This document shows, in pieces, positions 19,062 through 27,432 of a stretch of 64,000 nt of DNA; position 1 is the first letter of the stretch; every line of letters starts with the position of its first letter. The position numbers and the translations under genes are program-made. The notes under the pieces are model-generated. The model worked only from the letters and a program-made list of their open reading frames with translations, ran no database searches and was not told where the DNA came from. Source of the stretch: Sulfurihydrogenibium subterraneum DSM 15120 (GTDB lineage Bacteria > Aquificota > Aquificia > Aquificales > Hydrogenothermaceae); assembly GCF_000619805.1 (NCBI RefSeq), contig NZ_JHUV01000010.1:62001-126000 (forward strand), written 5' to 3'.

Positions 19062-20285
19062 TTATCTACCATAAAGATTCATCAGGTCAAAAATCCTGAG
19101 GTTATACTGGTAAAGTATAGAGGTGTAAGATAGTTGAGTGTTTAGGTAGTTTGATTGGGACTCTAAGACTTCTAACGTGTTTGCGATGTTTGCTTTAAAT
19201 CTCTCAGTAGATAGTCTCATAGACTCTTTTGCAACTTTTAAGTTTTCTTCTTCTGCTTTTAGTTGATTTTCGAGAGCTTGAAGGTCTATCTTTGCCTTTT
19301 TTATCTCTGTTTCTACTTGTTTTATTTTATCTTGGAGCTGTATTTCATACTTTGACTTGTCTGTTTTTGCCTGTAAAACTCTGCTGTCTTTTGCCATACC
19401 ATCAAAGATGTTCCAGTTTAAAGAAAGGCCCAAGTTATAACCTTTTTTCCATACTTCTGTAGTTGAAGGGAATTTAACCTGATTGTTAGTCTGGTAATTT
19501 GCAAATAATGATAAGTTAGGATAGTTAGCTGATTTTTGGTACTCTACCTGTTTTTCAGCCGTTTGTATTTGAGATAGTAAAACTTTTATTTCTGTATTGT
19601 TTTTAATGTCTTGGTTTTCCTGCGGAATTTCTAACTTTTGAAGACTACCTTCTGGTGGCGTAATATCGTCTAACATTAGAAATCTTTTTAGGTCTTCTAT
19701 AGATTTTTCATAGTTTGCTTTTGCAAGTTGGTAGTCTGATACTGCAGTTTGGAGCTGAGAAGAAGCTCTCATGTAGTCATACTTTGCAAGTAATCCTGCT
19801 TTATACTTTCCTTCAACATATTTAAAGTTTTCTTCCCAGTATTTTAAGTTTTCCTGTTTTATCTCCATAACTTGTTTGTAATAAAGACTTGTTAAAAATA
19901 ATCTTCTTGCTGTGTCTTTTACTTTTTGAATTACGTCTTGTTTTATTGTTTTTTGAAGTTCTAAACTTTGTTTTGAAAGTTGTAAAAGATTTAACACTTG
20001 GTAATCAAATATTTTTTGTGTTAATCCTATCTTTGCCGAGTATTGATTTTTAGGTGTAAAACCAGAAATGTAGTTAGGATCCCATCTTGTGTAAGTTCCA
20101 GTTAAGGCTACTTGTGGATATATATTACTGTAAGCTTCTTTTATTTGATACTTTACTTTTTCTATGTCTTTGTCTGAAAGTTTTATGTTTGTGGCGTTTT
20201 TTTCTGCAATAGATAAAACTTCATCGTAAGTAATAGCAAAGGAACTGGAAAAGGATATTAAAAATGTAAATAGTATTCTTTTCAT
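19062..20285 (-). CDS. TolC-family outer membrane efflux protein
   Basis: Outer-membrane channel of a tripartite pump. The 407 residues start with a signal peptide (cleavage after about ISFSSSFA, residue 17). The two repeated OEP halves are rich in long amphipathic helices with Gln/Lys/Glu-rich coiled coils. The start overlaps the end of the adaptor gene by 4 bp. With the adaptor and the divergent RND pump it should form one efflux complex from inner membrane to outside. The substrate is unknown. Confidence 0.92.
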   Translation of the reverse strand: MKRILFTFLISFSSSFAITYDEVLSIAEKNATNIKLSDKDIEKVKYQIKEAYSNIYPQVALTGTYTRWDPNYISGFTPKNQYSAKIGLTQKIFDYQVLNLLQLSKQSLELQKTIKQDVIQKVKDTARRLFLTSLYYKQVMEIKQENLKYWEENFKYVEGKYKAGLLAKYDYMRASSQLQTAVSDYQLAKANYEKSIEDLKRFLMLDDITPPEGSLQKLEIPQENQDIKNNTEIKVLLSQIQTAEKQVEYQKSANYPNLSLFANYQTNNQVKFPSTTEVWKKGYNLGLSLNWNIFDGMAKDSRVLQAKTDKSKYEIQLQDKIKQVETEIKKAKIDLQALENQLKAEEENLKVAKESMRLSTERFKANIANTLEVLESQSNYLNTQLSYTSILYQYNLRIFDLMNLYGR

Positions 20286-21388
20286 TTTACTCCCTCTGGT
20301 TGTTGTACTACTTTAACTGGCATTCCATCTCTTACATTCATAAGATTAGACACTATAACTTTATCGTAAGGTTTTAAATCTCCAGACAGATAGACATAAC
20401 CATATTCCTGTCTTAAAACGTTAACTAAAACTTTTTGAGCTTTTGAATCTACAACTTTGTAAACAAAATTTTCATTACCTGCAAGTTGGACTGAATCTTC
20501 TGGTAGTTTATAACCTTCTACTTTGTCAACTAAGATTTTAGCCTTTCCATACATGTTTTCTTTCAGTAAGCCATCTTTATTGTCAAGTAAAACTTTCACA
20601 ACAACTAAATTATTTTCATCTAATGAAGATGATATATAGTCTACTTTACCTTTCACAGTGCCTATTCCGTCTACATCTATCTCAACCTCTTTGCCTAAAG
20701 AAAGATTTTTTACATACTGTTGAGGAAGTTCAAAAACTGCCCATATAGGATTTAGCTTTAGTGTGTAAAACATTTCCTTTTGACTGTCAACGTAATCTCC
20801 TATACTAACATACCTTTTATCTAAGTATCCATCAAATGGAGCTCTTATAATAGTTTCATTTTTCTGTCTTTTATACTCTTTTAAGGTTGCTTTTGCAGAG
20901 TTTAATTGATTTAAAGCTACTTCCATATCTGTTTTTGCATTGTCTAACTCTTCTTTTGCTATCAGCTCTTTTTCATAAAGCTGTTTTCTTCTTTCGTATA
21001 TTGCTTTTTTGTTTAGGTAATTTGCTTCAAGCTGGTTTATAACTGCAAGTTGAGATTCTACTTGATAATCTTCTTTTTCAGGTTGGACAACTGCTAATGG
21101 CTGTCCTGCCTTTACAAAGCTTCCTTCTTCTACAAATATCTTTTCAACTCTTCCACTTACTTGCGGTTTTAGTTTTGCAGAGGTTTTTGCTTGTAAAATT
21201 GCATTTGCAGTGTAGTATATAGGCACTTCTTGTTTTTCTGGAGTGATAACTTTGACAACAGGAGCTGGTTTTTGAGGTTTTTGATCTGTTTGACTTTTTG
21301 ATTTTTTCTCTATAGATTTAATTATAAGTAAAGCTACTGCAATGATAGCTACAACCGAGATAGCAGTAATAATAACTTTTTTGTTCAT
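20282..21388 (-). CDS. RND efflux periplasmic adaptor (membrane fusion protein)
   Basis: A 368-residue HlyD/AcrA-type adaptor. One N-terminal membrane helix (about residues 5-24) is followed by a biotinyl-lipoyl half (KPQVSGRVEKIFVEEGSFVKAGQPL), a coiled-coil hairpin (about 105-175), the second half (IIRAPFDGYLDKRYVSIGDYV) and beta-barrel domains. It connects the RND pump to the TolC-type channel. The gene is divergent from the pump gene across a 71-bp region with inverted operator-like repeats. Confidence 0.93.
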   Translation of the reverse strand: MNKKVIITAISVVAIIAVALLIIKSIEKKSKSQTDQKPQKPAPVVKVITPEKQEVPIYYTANAILQAKTSAKLKPQVSGRVEKIFVEEGSFVKAGQPLAVVQPEKEDYQVESQLAVINQLEANYLNKKAIYERRKQLYEKELIAKEELDNAKTDMEVALNQLNSAKATLKEYKRQKNETIIRAPFDGYLDKRYVSIGDYVDSQKEMFYTLKLNPIWAVFELPQQYVKNLSLGKEVEIDVDGIGTVKGKVDYISSSLDENNLVVVKVLLDNKDGLLKENMYGKAKILVDKVEGYKLPEDSVQLAGNENFVYKVVDSKAQKVLVNVLRQEYGYVYLSGDLKPYDKVIVSNLMNVRDGMPVKVVQQPEGVK

Positions 21389-21398
21389 AACTTCCTCT

Positions 21399-21449
21399 CT
21401 TGACTGATTTGTCAGTCATATTATAAAATAAAGAGACAAAACAGTCAAG
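21399..21449. promoter_or_regulatory. Symmetric operator-like repeats in the divergent RND promoter region
   Basis: CTTGACTGATTTGTC at 21399-21413 recurs as its reverse complement at 21435-21449 with 14 of 15 bases identical. Each copy begins 11 bp from the nearest start codon (21388 minus, 21460 plus). The left copy is also a perfect palindrome, TGACTGA-TTTG-TCAGTCA (21401-21418), of the kind bound by TetR-family repressors. The AT-rich stretch between the copies should hold the overlapping promoters. A TetR gene lies at 27.4 kb; whether it binds here is inference. Confidence 0.65.
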
Positions 21450-21459
21450 GAGTTTATAG

Positions 21460-24400
21460 ATGTATAGATTTTTTATCAGAAGACCGATAACAACTTGGAT
21501 GTTCATCTTGTCCTTTATAATAGCTGGGCTTTATGCTTTAAAGTATATACCAGTAGATAGAAACCCAGACGTTGACTTCCCAGTAGTATCAATAAGCACA
21601 ACCTACGCAGGAGCAAACCCATACGTAATAGATACTAACATAACAAGGAAGATAGAAGATGAACTTGCAACTATAAGTGGTATAGAAGCTATAAATTCTT
21701 CAAGCTATACAGGAGTATCAAGGATAACTGTAACATTTGACCTTGATAAAGATATAGACATTGCAGCCCAAGAAGTTAGGGATGCAGTTAACAGGGCTCA
21801 AAGACAGTTTCCTCCTAACACAGACCCTCCAGTGGTAAGAAAGGTAGATACATCTTTAGCTCCTATTATGGCTATTCTCCTTCATGGATATGCAGATTAC
21901 GGTACTTTATCTTACCTTTCAGATAAAGTTTTAAAAAGAGAGTTTGAAAGGGTTCAAGGTGTTGGTGAAGTTGATTTAGGAGGATTTAGAGACTATGTAA
22001 TGTGGGTTAGAATAGACCCTTTAAAGCTGGCAGGGTTTAAACTGACTCCTAAAGACGTGATAAATGCATTAACATCTAACAACGTGGAGATTCCGTCAGG
22101 AAGAATTGATAGTAAAGACAGAGAGTACGTTTTAAGAGTTTACGGTAAGGGAAGGTCTCCTCAAGAGATAGAAAACATAATAATAAAAAATAATGTAAGG
22201 ATAAAAGATGTAGGCAGAGCAGAGTTTACGTTCGATGAAAAAAGAGGATTGGTAAGGTTTAAGGCGTTAGATTCAAAAGAGGCAGAACCTGGTATAGCTA
22301 TAATCATATACAAACAGTCAAAAGAAAACACTGTGGCGGTAGCCAAAAGAGTTATAGAAAAGATGAACGAGCTTAACAAACAGCTCCCACAAGGTTTAAG
22401 ACTTGATATAAACTATGACGCTTCTACCTTTATAGAAAGAAGTGTAAACGATGCTCTTCACGAAATTGTACTTGGATCTATACTTACTGCCTTTATGGTC
22501 TTTTTATTCTTAGGAAGCTTTAAGATGACATTTATACCTTCTATGGCTATTCCTGTATCAATCTTAGGAGCAATAACAGCCTTATTTTTCCTTGGACAGT
22601 CTTTAAATACTTTTACACTACTTGGCTTAGCTGTTGCGGTTGGACTTGTTATTGACGATGCTATAGTCGTAATGGAAAGTATATACAGAAGAAATGAAGA
22701 AGGTTTAAAATCAGTAGAAGCTGCAGAAAAAGGAACAAGGGTTGTTATATTTGCTTTACTTGCATCTACAGCTTCTCTAATTGCTATTTTTGTGCCAGTA
22801 TTATTTTTAAAGAGTGTTATAGGAAAGTTTTTCTTTGGTTTTGCTTTAACATTGATAGTTGCAATTGCTATATCTTACATAGTTTCTTTAAGCTTTACTC
22901 CTATGATTTCAGCAAGACTGGTTGAAGTAGGAGAAAAGAATATCTTCCAGAGAGCTTACGATAAGTTTGAAAACTGGTTTGATAAAGCCTTAAGATGGTC
23001 TTTAAATAACAAAGTTATAGTTTTAGCAATCTCTTTGGCAACGGTAATAATCGGTTTTAAGCTGGTATCTATCACTCCAAAAGAGTTTACGCCTACTGTT
23101 GACGAAGGAAGGTTTTTAGTAAGGTTTGAAACACCTACTGGGTCTTCTTTTGATTTTGTTGATAAAAAGGCCAGAGAGCTTGAAAAAATAGTATCAAGCA
23201 ATCCCTATGTACTGCGTTATGGAGTTGCTTTTGGTGAAGGTATTGCAGGAAGACCTACGGTTAACGGTGGAATATTCTTCATAACCCTTAAAGATAGGTC
23301 AACAGGCAGACCACATCAAAAAGTTATTATGGATCAATTTAGAAAAGCCTTTGCAAAAGTAAGTGATGTTAGAGCTATAATAGATATCCCTTCTGCAGTA
23401 GGACCAAGAAGTGGTAGGTCAGCTGATATTATGTACGTAATAAAAGGAACAGATTTAAATGAGCTTGCAAAAGTATCTTCTCAACTTGAAAGTAAACTCA
23501 GACAAACTCCTGGTTATACAGACATAGACACCGACTTAAGAATAAATCAGCCTGAAGTAAGAATTGAAATAGATAGAGATAAAGCTTTAAATTTAGGAGT
23601 GTCAGTAGAAGATATAGCAAACACTCTTAACTTTTTATTTGGTAAATACAAGATAGGAACTTATGAAAAAGGGTCTGAAAGTTATAACTTCTATATGAAA
23701 GCTGATGAATCCTTTTTAACAAGCTTTGATAATCTATCTAAGATTTATGTAAGGGCAAAAGATGGGTCTTTAGTACCATTGTCATCTCTTATTACTTACC
23801 AGCTTGCACCTGGGTATAACGTTATAAACAGGTATAACAGACAGTATGCAGTTACACTTTATGCAAACGTGACTGGTGGTAAATCTGTAGGAGAGGGTGT
23901 TGTAGAAGTTGAAAATATGATAAAACAAGTCCTACCAGCAGGCTATACTTATGAAATAGGTGGTCAAACGAAAGAGTTTAAAAGGACGTTTGACTATTTA
24001 GGGATAGCTTTATTAGTGGCTATAATAGCTGTTTATATGGTCTTAGCTTCTTTATTTGAAAGTCTTATTCATCCTTTTACTGTTTTATTAACACTTCCTT
24101 TTGCTGTATCAGGTGTTTTTGGTTTAATCCTACTTACAGGACAGACCTTAAACGTAACTTCTTACATAGGAATAATACTTTTAATAGGACTTGTAACGAG
24201 AGATAGTGTTTTATTTATAGAAAGAATAATTCAGCTGAAAAAAGAAGGCTTAGACACTTTAAGTGCAATCCTACAAGCAAGGAAAGAAAGACTAAGACCA
24301 ATCCTTATGACAACCTTAACCATATTTGCATCTTTGATACCTGTATCCTTAGGGCTAACAGAAGGGTCAGAGATGAGACAACCACTTGCAATAGCGGTTA

Positions 24401-24510
24401 TAGGTGGACTGATAACAGCATTACCACTTAGTCTTTTCGTAATACCTATAATGTACATAATCATTGACAAAATTAGATTTTTAGTAAAAAAGGTGGATAA
24501 AAACAGTTGA
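21460..24510 (+). CDS. RND-family efflux pump, hydrophobe/amphiphile exporter type
   Basis: Inner-membrane proton-driven exporter of the HAE-1 group, 1016 residues, within the usual range of about 1020-1050. Twelve membrane segments and two large periplasmic loops are evident. The proton relay Asp-Asp is at 399-400 in GLVIDDAIVVMESIYRR. In the TM10 region, the Lys of AcrB (K940) is matched by GLVTRDSVLFIERI, where an Arg is nearby. An AAGGAG site precedes the ATG. The adaptor and channel genes are divergent, so one regulator can control all three. Substrates are unknown. Confidence 0.95.
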   Translation: MYRFFIRRPITTWMFILSFIIAGLYALKYIPVDRNPDVDFPVVSISTTYAGANPYVIDTNITRKIEDELATISGIEAINSSSYTGVSRITVTFDLDKDIDIAAQEVRDAVNRAQRQFPPNTDPPVVRKVDTSLAPIMAILLHGYADYGTLSYLSDKVLKREFERVQGVGEVDLGGFRDYVMWVRIDPLKLAGFKLTPKDVINALTSNNVEIPSGRIDSKDREYVLRVYGKGRSPQEIENIIIKNNVRIKDVGRAEFTFDEKRGLVRFKALDSKEAEPGIAIIIYKQSKENTVAVAKRVIEKMNELNKQLPQGLRLDINYDASTFIERSVNDALHEIVLGSILTAFMVFLFLGSFKMTFIPSMAIPVSILGAITALFFLGQSLNTFTLLGLAVAVGLVIDDAIVVMESIYRRNEEGLKSVEAAEKGTRVVIFALLASTASLIAIFVPVLFLKSVIGKFFFGFALTLIVAIAISYIVSLSFTPMISARLVEVGEKNIFQRAYDKFENWFDKALRWSLNNKVIVLAISLATVIIGFKLVSITPKEFTPTVDEGRFLVRFETPTGSSFDFVDKKARELEKIVSSNPYVLRYGVAFGEGIAGRPTVNGGIFFITLKDRSTGRPHQKVIMDQFRKAFAKVSDVRAIIDIPSAVGPRSGRSADIMYVIKGTDLNELAKVSSQLESKLRQTPGYTDIDTDLRINQPEVRIEIDRDKALNLGVSVEDIANTLNFLFGKYKIGTYEKGSESYNFYMKADESFLTSFDNLSKIYVRAKDGSLVPLSSLITYQLAPGYNVINRYNRQYAVTLYANVTGGKSVGEGVVEVENMIKQVLPAGYTYEIGGQTKEFKRTFDYLGIALLVAIIAVYMVLASLFESLIHPFTVLLTLPFAVSGVFGLILLTGQTLNVTSYIGIILLIGLVTRDSVLFIERIIQLKKEGLDTLSAILQARKERLRPILMTTLTIFASLIPVSLGLTEGSEMRQPLAIAVIGGLITALPLSLFVIPIMYIIIDKIRFLVKKVDKNS

Positions 24511-24562
24511 CAAAAACAATAAAATCATATAAAAAACTATACAAAACTATAAAGAGCTAAAG

Positions 24563-26101
24563 ATGATAACCCTACACTGCAAACTAACTTTCGAAAATGA
24601 TAAAGACAGACAAACATTAGAAGACCTAATGAGAAAATTTTCATCTTGCTATAGATACGCATTTAATAGACTACTTGAAGGACACACAAGAAAAGACCTT
24701 AAAAAACATCTACAAAAACTATTTAACCTAAACTCAAGATACTGCGACGATGCAATATTCAAAGCACAAAGCCTCATAAACCTATGTAAAGAAACAGGAC
24801 AAAACCCACAAAAAGTTATATTCGGCGGTAAAAGACTATTTCAGCTCCTTAAAAACAAACACCTAAACGGAAAAGACAGAGAAAAAATAAAACAAAAATG
24901 GCAAGAAAGAAGAAAAGCATGTCTACACTCAAGAGGAGACAAAACAAAAAAAGGCAATCTCAACACAAGAATAGAGTTTGAAAAAGACAGTCTAATACTT
25001 AGGATAAATGTAGGAGAAAAAAACTGGATAAAAGCAAAAATAAAAAGGACAGTAAACAGACCAAGCGATAAATGGACAAACTTTATAGCAGATTTACTAC
25101 AAGCAGAAAAAACAAAAGAATACTTCCCATACTCAGTAGAGATAAGAAAGATAAACGATAACTTCTATGCATTCATAAGCTACGAAGAAGAATTACAAAA
25201 AGAACCGATTATAACAAAAGAAAACGGAGTAATAGGAATAGACGTAAATGCAAGCCCATTTCACATAGCAATAGCAACAGTGAAAACAGATGGCAACCTA
25301 CAAGCAGTAGAAAGAATATCACTACATAAGTTAATAAACAAGACAAAAAATCAAAGAGAATACCTATCTTGGCAGATAGCACATCAGATTGTAGAGTTAG
25401 CCATAATACAAGACAAAGCAATAGCGATAGAGAGATTAAAAGAGATAAAAAAAGGAAACAAAGGAGATGGAAATAAAAAGCTGAGAAAAAGATTACAACA
25501 ATGGATATACAAAGGGATACTTGAGAAGATAAAAGCACTTGCTAAAAGAAAACAAATAGAGGTAATAGAAGTAAACCCAGCATATACATCAGTAATAGGG
25601 TCATTAAAGTATGCACCGCAGTATAACTTAGACAAAGACACAGCAGGATCATTTGTAATAGGAAGAAAAGCATTAGGATATAAAGAAAGTTTGCCAAAGA
25701 ATTACGAAAAACTAATAACAGACAAAGAATATTTAAACTTTGCGATAGAGAGACTACAAGAAGAAAAACAAAAAACACAAGAAAGATTAAAAGAAGAGAA
25801 AAACCAATACAAGAAAAAACCACTCAAAAGCAAGATAGATGAATTGAATAAGCAATTAAAAATAATACAAAGCCTTTACAGTGAGCCACAGACCCAAGAA
25901 TTTGTCAACCTGAGGAAGGAACAGATGAGGGGCTTGTATTGGGCAAGCTACAAACTGTGGCAAGTTGTAAAGGTAGCCCTTGCTATCCCTATTCTTGGTA
26001 AGTCTCTTAACAGAGATTTATCACCCTTAAAGCCAATACTGGTAAATGGGGAGTGGGATAGGGTAGCGAGTAAATCGTGTTTCAAAACCAATTTAGCATA
26101 A
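24563..26101 (+). CDS. TnpB-related RuvC-fold nuclease without zinc ribbon
   Basis: A 512-residue protein of the IS605 OrfB/TnpB superfamily, in the longer TnpB-related branch. The RuvC centre looks complete: Asp227 in GVIGIDVNASP, Glu290 in AIAIERLKEI, and Asp357/Asp359 in NLDKDTAGSFVIGRKALG. The CxxC...CxxC zinc ribbon that normally sits between the second and third motifs of TnpB is absent; the stretch reads VNPAYTSVIGSLKYAPQYN. TnpB proteins are RNA-guided DNA nucleases; that activity here is inference. The last codons fall within the downstream inverted repeat. Codons are dominated by ACA, ATA, CAA and AAA. The start follows a weak AGAG site. Confidence 0.85.
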   Translation: MITLHCKLTFENDKDRQTLEDLMRKFSSCYRYAFNRLLEGHTRKDLKKHLQKLFNLNSRYCDDAIFKAQSLINLCKETGQNPQKVIFGGKRLFQLLKNKHLNGKDREKIKQKWQERRKACLHSRGDKTKKGNLNTRIEFEKDSLILRINVGEKNWIKAKIKRTVNRPSDKWTNFIADLLQAEKTKEYFPYSVEIRKINDNFYAFISYEEELQKEPIITKENGVIGIDVNASPFHIAIATVKTDGNLQAVERISLHKLINKTKNQREYLSWQIAHQIVELAIIQDKAIAIERLKEIKKGNKGDGNKKLRKRLQQWIYKGILEKIKALAKRKQIEVIEVNPAYTSVIGSLKYAPQYNLDKDTAGSFVIGRKALGYKESLPKNYEKLITDKEYLNFAIERLQEEKQKTQERLKEEKNQYKKKPLKSKIDELNKQLKIIQSLYSEPQTQEFVNLRKEQMRGLYWASYKLWQVVKVALAIPILGKSLNRDLSPLKPILVNGEWDRVASKSCFKTNLA

Positions 26102-26122
26102 GACGATTTGAAACACGATTTA
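26071..26122 (+). repeat. Perfect 16-bp inverted repeat at the tnpB 3' end
   Basis: TAAATCGTGTTTCAAA at 26071-26086 is exactly inverted at 26107-26122, with a 20-nt loop. The tnpB-like stop codon (26099-26101) lies in the loop, so the last ten codons or so come from the repeat. There is no T-run after it, so it is not a simple terminator. It may be a transposition hairpin, the 5' end of the guide RNA, or a transcription/processing signal. Confidence 0.85.
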
Positions 26123-26235
26123 GGGTTAGCTCCTGTTTCTTGGGACAGGGGCTATGGTGGGAGCAAAATACCGCCAGCTGGGGAGAGCTCCCATCTGAAG
26201 AAGGCGGAATACAAATACCCCAGCCCAGAGTGTTA
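26123..26235 (+). ncRNA. Candidate TnpB guide RNA (omega-RNA-like) scaffold with interlocking stems
   Basis: A GC-rich block in very AT-rich DNA. Stem 1: 26128-26136 with 26145-26153 (9 bp, one G-U). Stem A: 26156-26164 with 26187-26195 (9 bp, one G-U). Stem B: 26171-26175 with 26203-26207 (CCGCC/GGCGG). Stem C: 26177-26183 with 26218-26224 (GCTGGGG/CCCCAGC, perfect). A, B and C open in that order and close in that order, so all three cross each other as a compact pseudoknot. Position at the 3' end of a tnpB-like gene is where guide RNAs of TnpB lie. Transcript limits are unknown. Confidence 0.6.
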
Positions 26236-26268
26236 GTTTTATACACTTTGGATAACCAGGTATAAACC

Positions 26269-27432
26269 ATGCACGATTTTGAATTTCACAACCCAACTAA
26301 GATAATATTTGGAAGAGGAAAAGAAAACCTTATAGGTAAAGTGTTAAAGGAAGATGGTATTAAAAAAGTATTGTTTGTTTACGGACAGTCTTCCATAAAA
26401 AAAACTGGCTTATACGATAGAGTTGTAAACAGTCTTAAGGAGAACGCAGTAGATTTTGTAGAACACGGTGGAGTAAAACCTAACCCTGTTTTATCCCACA
26501 CAGGGGAAGGAATAGAGAAGGCAAAGAGGGAAAAAGTAGATGCAATTCTATCTGTAGGTGGCGGGTCGGTTTTAGACGAGGGTAAAGCTATAGCAGTAGG
26601 AGCTGTAGCAGATAAAGATGTATGGGCGTTTTTTAAAGGAGAGCCTATAACAAACGCTTTACCAAACTATACTATCCTTACGTTAGCAGCAACTGGAAGT
26701 GAGATGAACGGTTATGCAGTTATAACAAACGAAGAAACACAGGAAAAGTTGTCTATATCTTCAATTTTGATATATCCAAAAGTATCAATTCTTAATCCAG
26801 AATTAACCTTTACAGTATCTCCACAGTATCAAGCTTATGCAGCTGTAGATGCGATAGCACACACTATAGAGTGGTACTTTACCTGCACTGTTTGTCCTAA
26901 CTTACAAAATAGACTTGTTGAAAGTATAGTTAAAACTGTGATGGAAACTACAGAAAAAATACTTGAAAACCCACAAGACTACAATGCCAGAGCTGAGTTT
27001 ATGTGGGCTGCCACTCTTGCACTTAACGGCACAACGAGGACAGGTTATGCAGGAGGTGTTTACGTAAACCACATGATTGCTCACTCTCTTGGAGCTCTTT
27101 ACGACTTACCTCACGGGGCTTGTTTATCTATTGTAATTCCTGCTTGGATGTGGTGGTACAAAGATAAAAATCCAAGTCAGTTTGAAAGATTTGCAAAAGA
27201 AATCTTTGGATTAAACAACAAAGAAGAAGGAATTAAAGCATTAAAAAGATGGTTTAAAAAGATAGGATCTCCAGTAGCTCTTCAAGATGCAAACATACCT
27301 TCATCTGATATAGATAAGATAGCAAACCACGTTTACCACACAACAGCAGTTCTTTGGGGATTAGATAAAGTCTACACAGTAGATAAGATAAAAGAGATTT
27401 TATACCTTGCATTAAGGAGTAATGTAGAGTGA
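26269..27432 (+). CDS. Iron-containing alcohol dehydrogenase
   Basis: NAD(P)-dependent group III alcohol dehydrogenase of the BdhA/YqhD type, 387 residues. The coenzyme loop GGGSVLDEGKAIA is at about 98-110. The metal ligands sit in AAVDAIAHTIEWY (Asp and His), NHMIAHSLGALYDLPHGACLS (two His). A butanol- or aldehyde-reducing role fits the subgroup; the substrate is not determined. An AGG lies 8 nt before the ATG. It overlaps the TetR gene by 4 bp and so leads the regulator-exporter operon. The structured RNA block ends just upstream. Confidence 0.92.
   Translation: MHDFEFHNPTKIIFGRGKENLIGKVLKEDGIKKVLFVYGQSSIKKTGLYDRVVNSLKENAVDFVEHGGVKPNPVLSHTGEGIEKAKREKVDAILSVGGGSVLDEGKAIAVGAVADKDVWAFFKGEPITNALPNYTILTLAATGSEMNGYAVITNEETQEKLSISSILIYPKVSILNPELTFTVSPQYQAYAAVDAIAHTIEWYFTCTVCPNLQNRLVESIVKTVMETTEKILENPQDYNARAEFMWAATLALNGTTRTGYAGGVYVNHMIAHSLGALYDLPHGACLSIVIPAWMWWYKDKNPSQFERFAKEIFGLNNKEEGIKALKRWFKKIGSPVALQDANIPSSDIDKIANHVYHTTAVLWGLDKVYTVDKIKEILYLALRSNVE

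Larger units (their letters stand above)
24511..26268 (+). mobile_element. TnpB-only IS200/IS605-like element, ends not resolved
   Basis: A tnpB-like gene, a perfect inverted repeat and a GC-rich structured block lie between the end of the RND pump gene and the alcohol dehydrogenase gene, with no tnpA. This is the layout of a TnpB-only unit with a right-end guide-RNA region. I could not find flanking duplications or a definite left hairpin, so the limits given are simply the flanking genes. The A-rich upstream 52 bp contains a near tandem copy of AAACTATA. Confidence 0.5.

Noticed and set aside
25209-25823. Three antisense frames, Leu/Phe/Ser-rich, opposite the tnpB-like gene.
   Set aside because: A-rich coding DNA read backwards gives T-rich hydrophobic frames; nothing supports translation.
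26071-26122. The TGTTTCAAA / TTTGAAACA arms looked like CRISPR repeats.
   Set aside because: There are only two copies, in inverted orientation 20 nt apart, with no spacer series and no cas genes nearby.
26077-26265. Open frames of 62 residues on both strands across the GC-rich block after tnpB.
   Set aside because: They overlap the interlocking stems and the inverted repeat, have no ribosome binding site and encode no recognisable protein. Structured RNA explains the stretch better.
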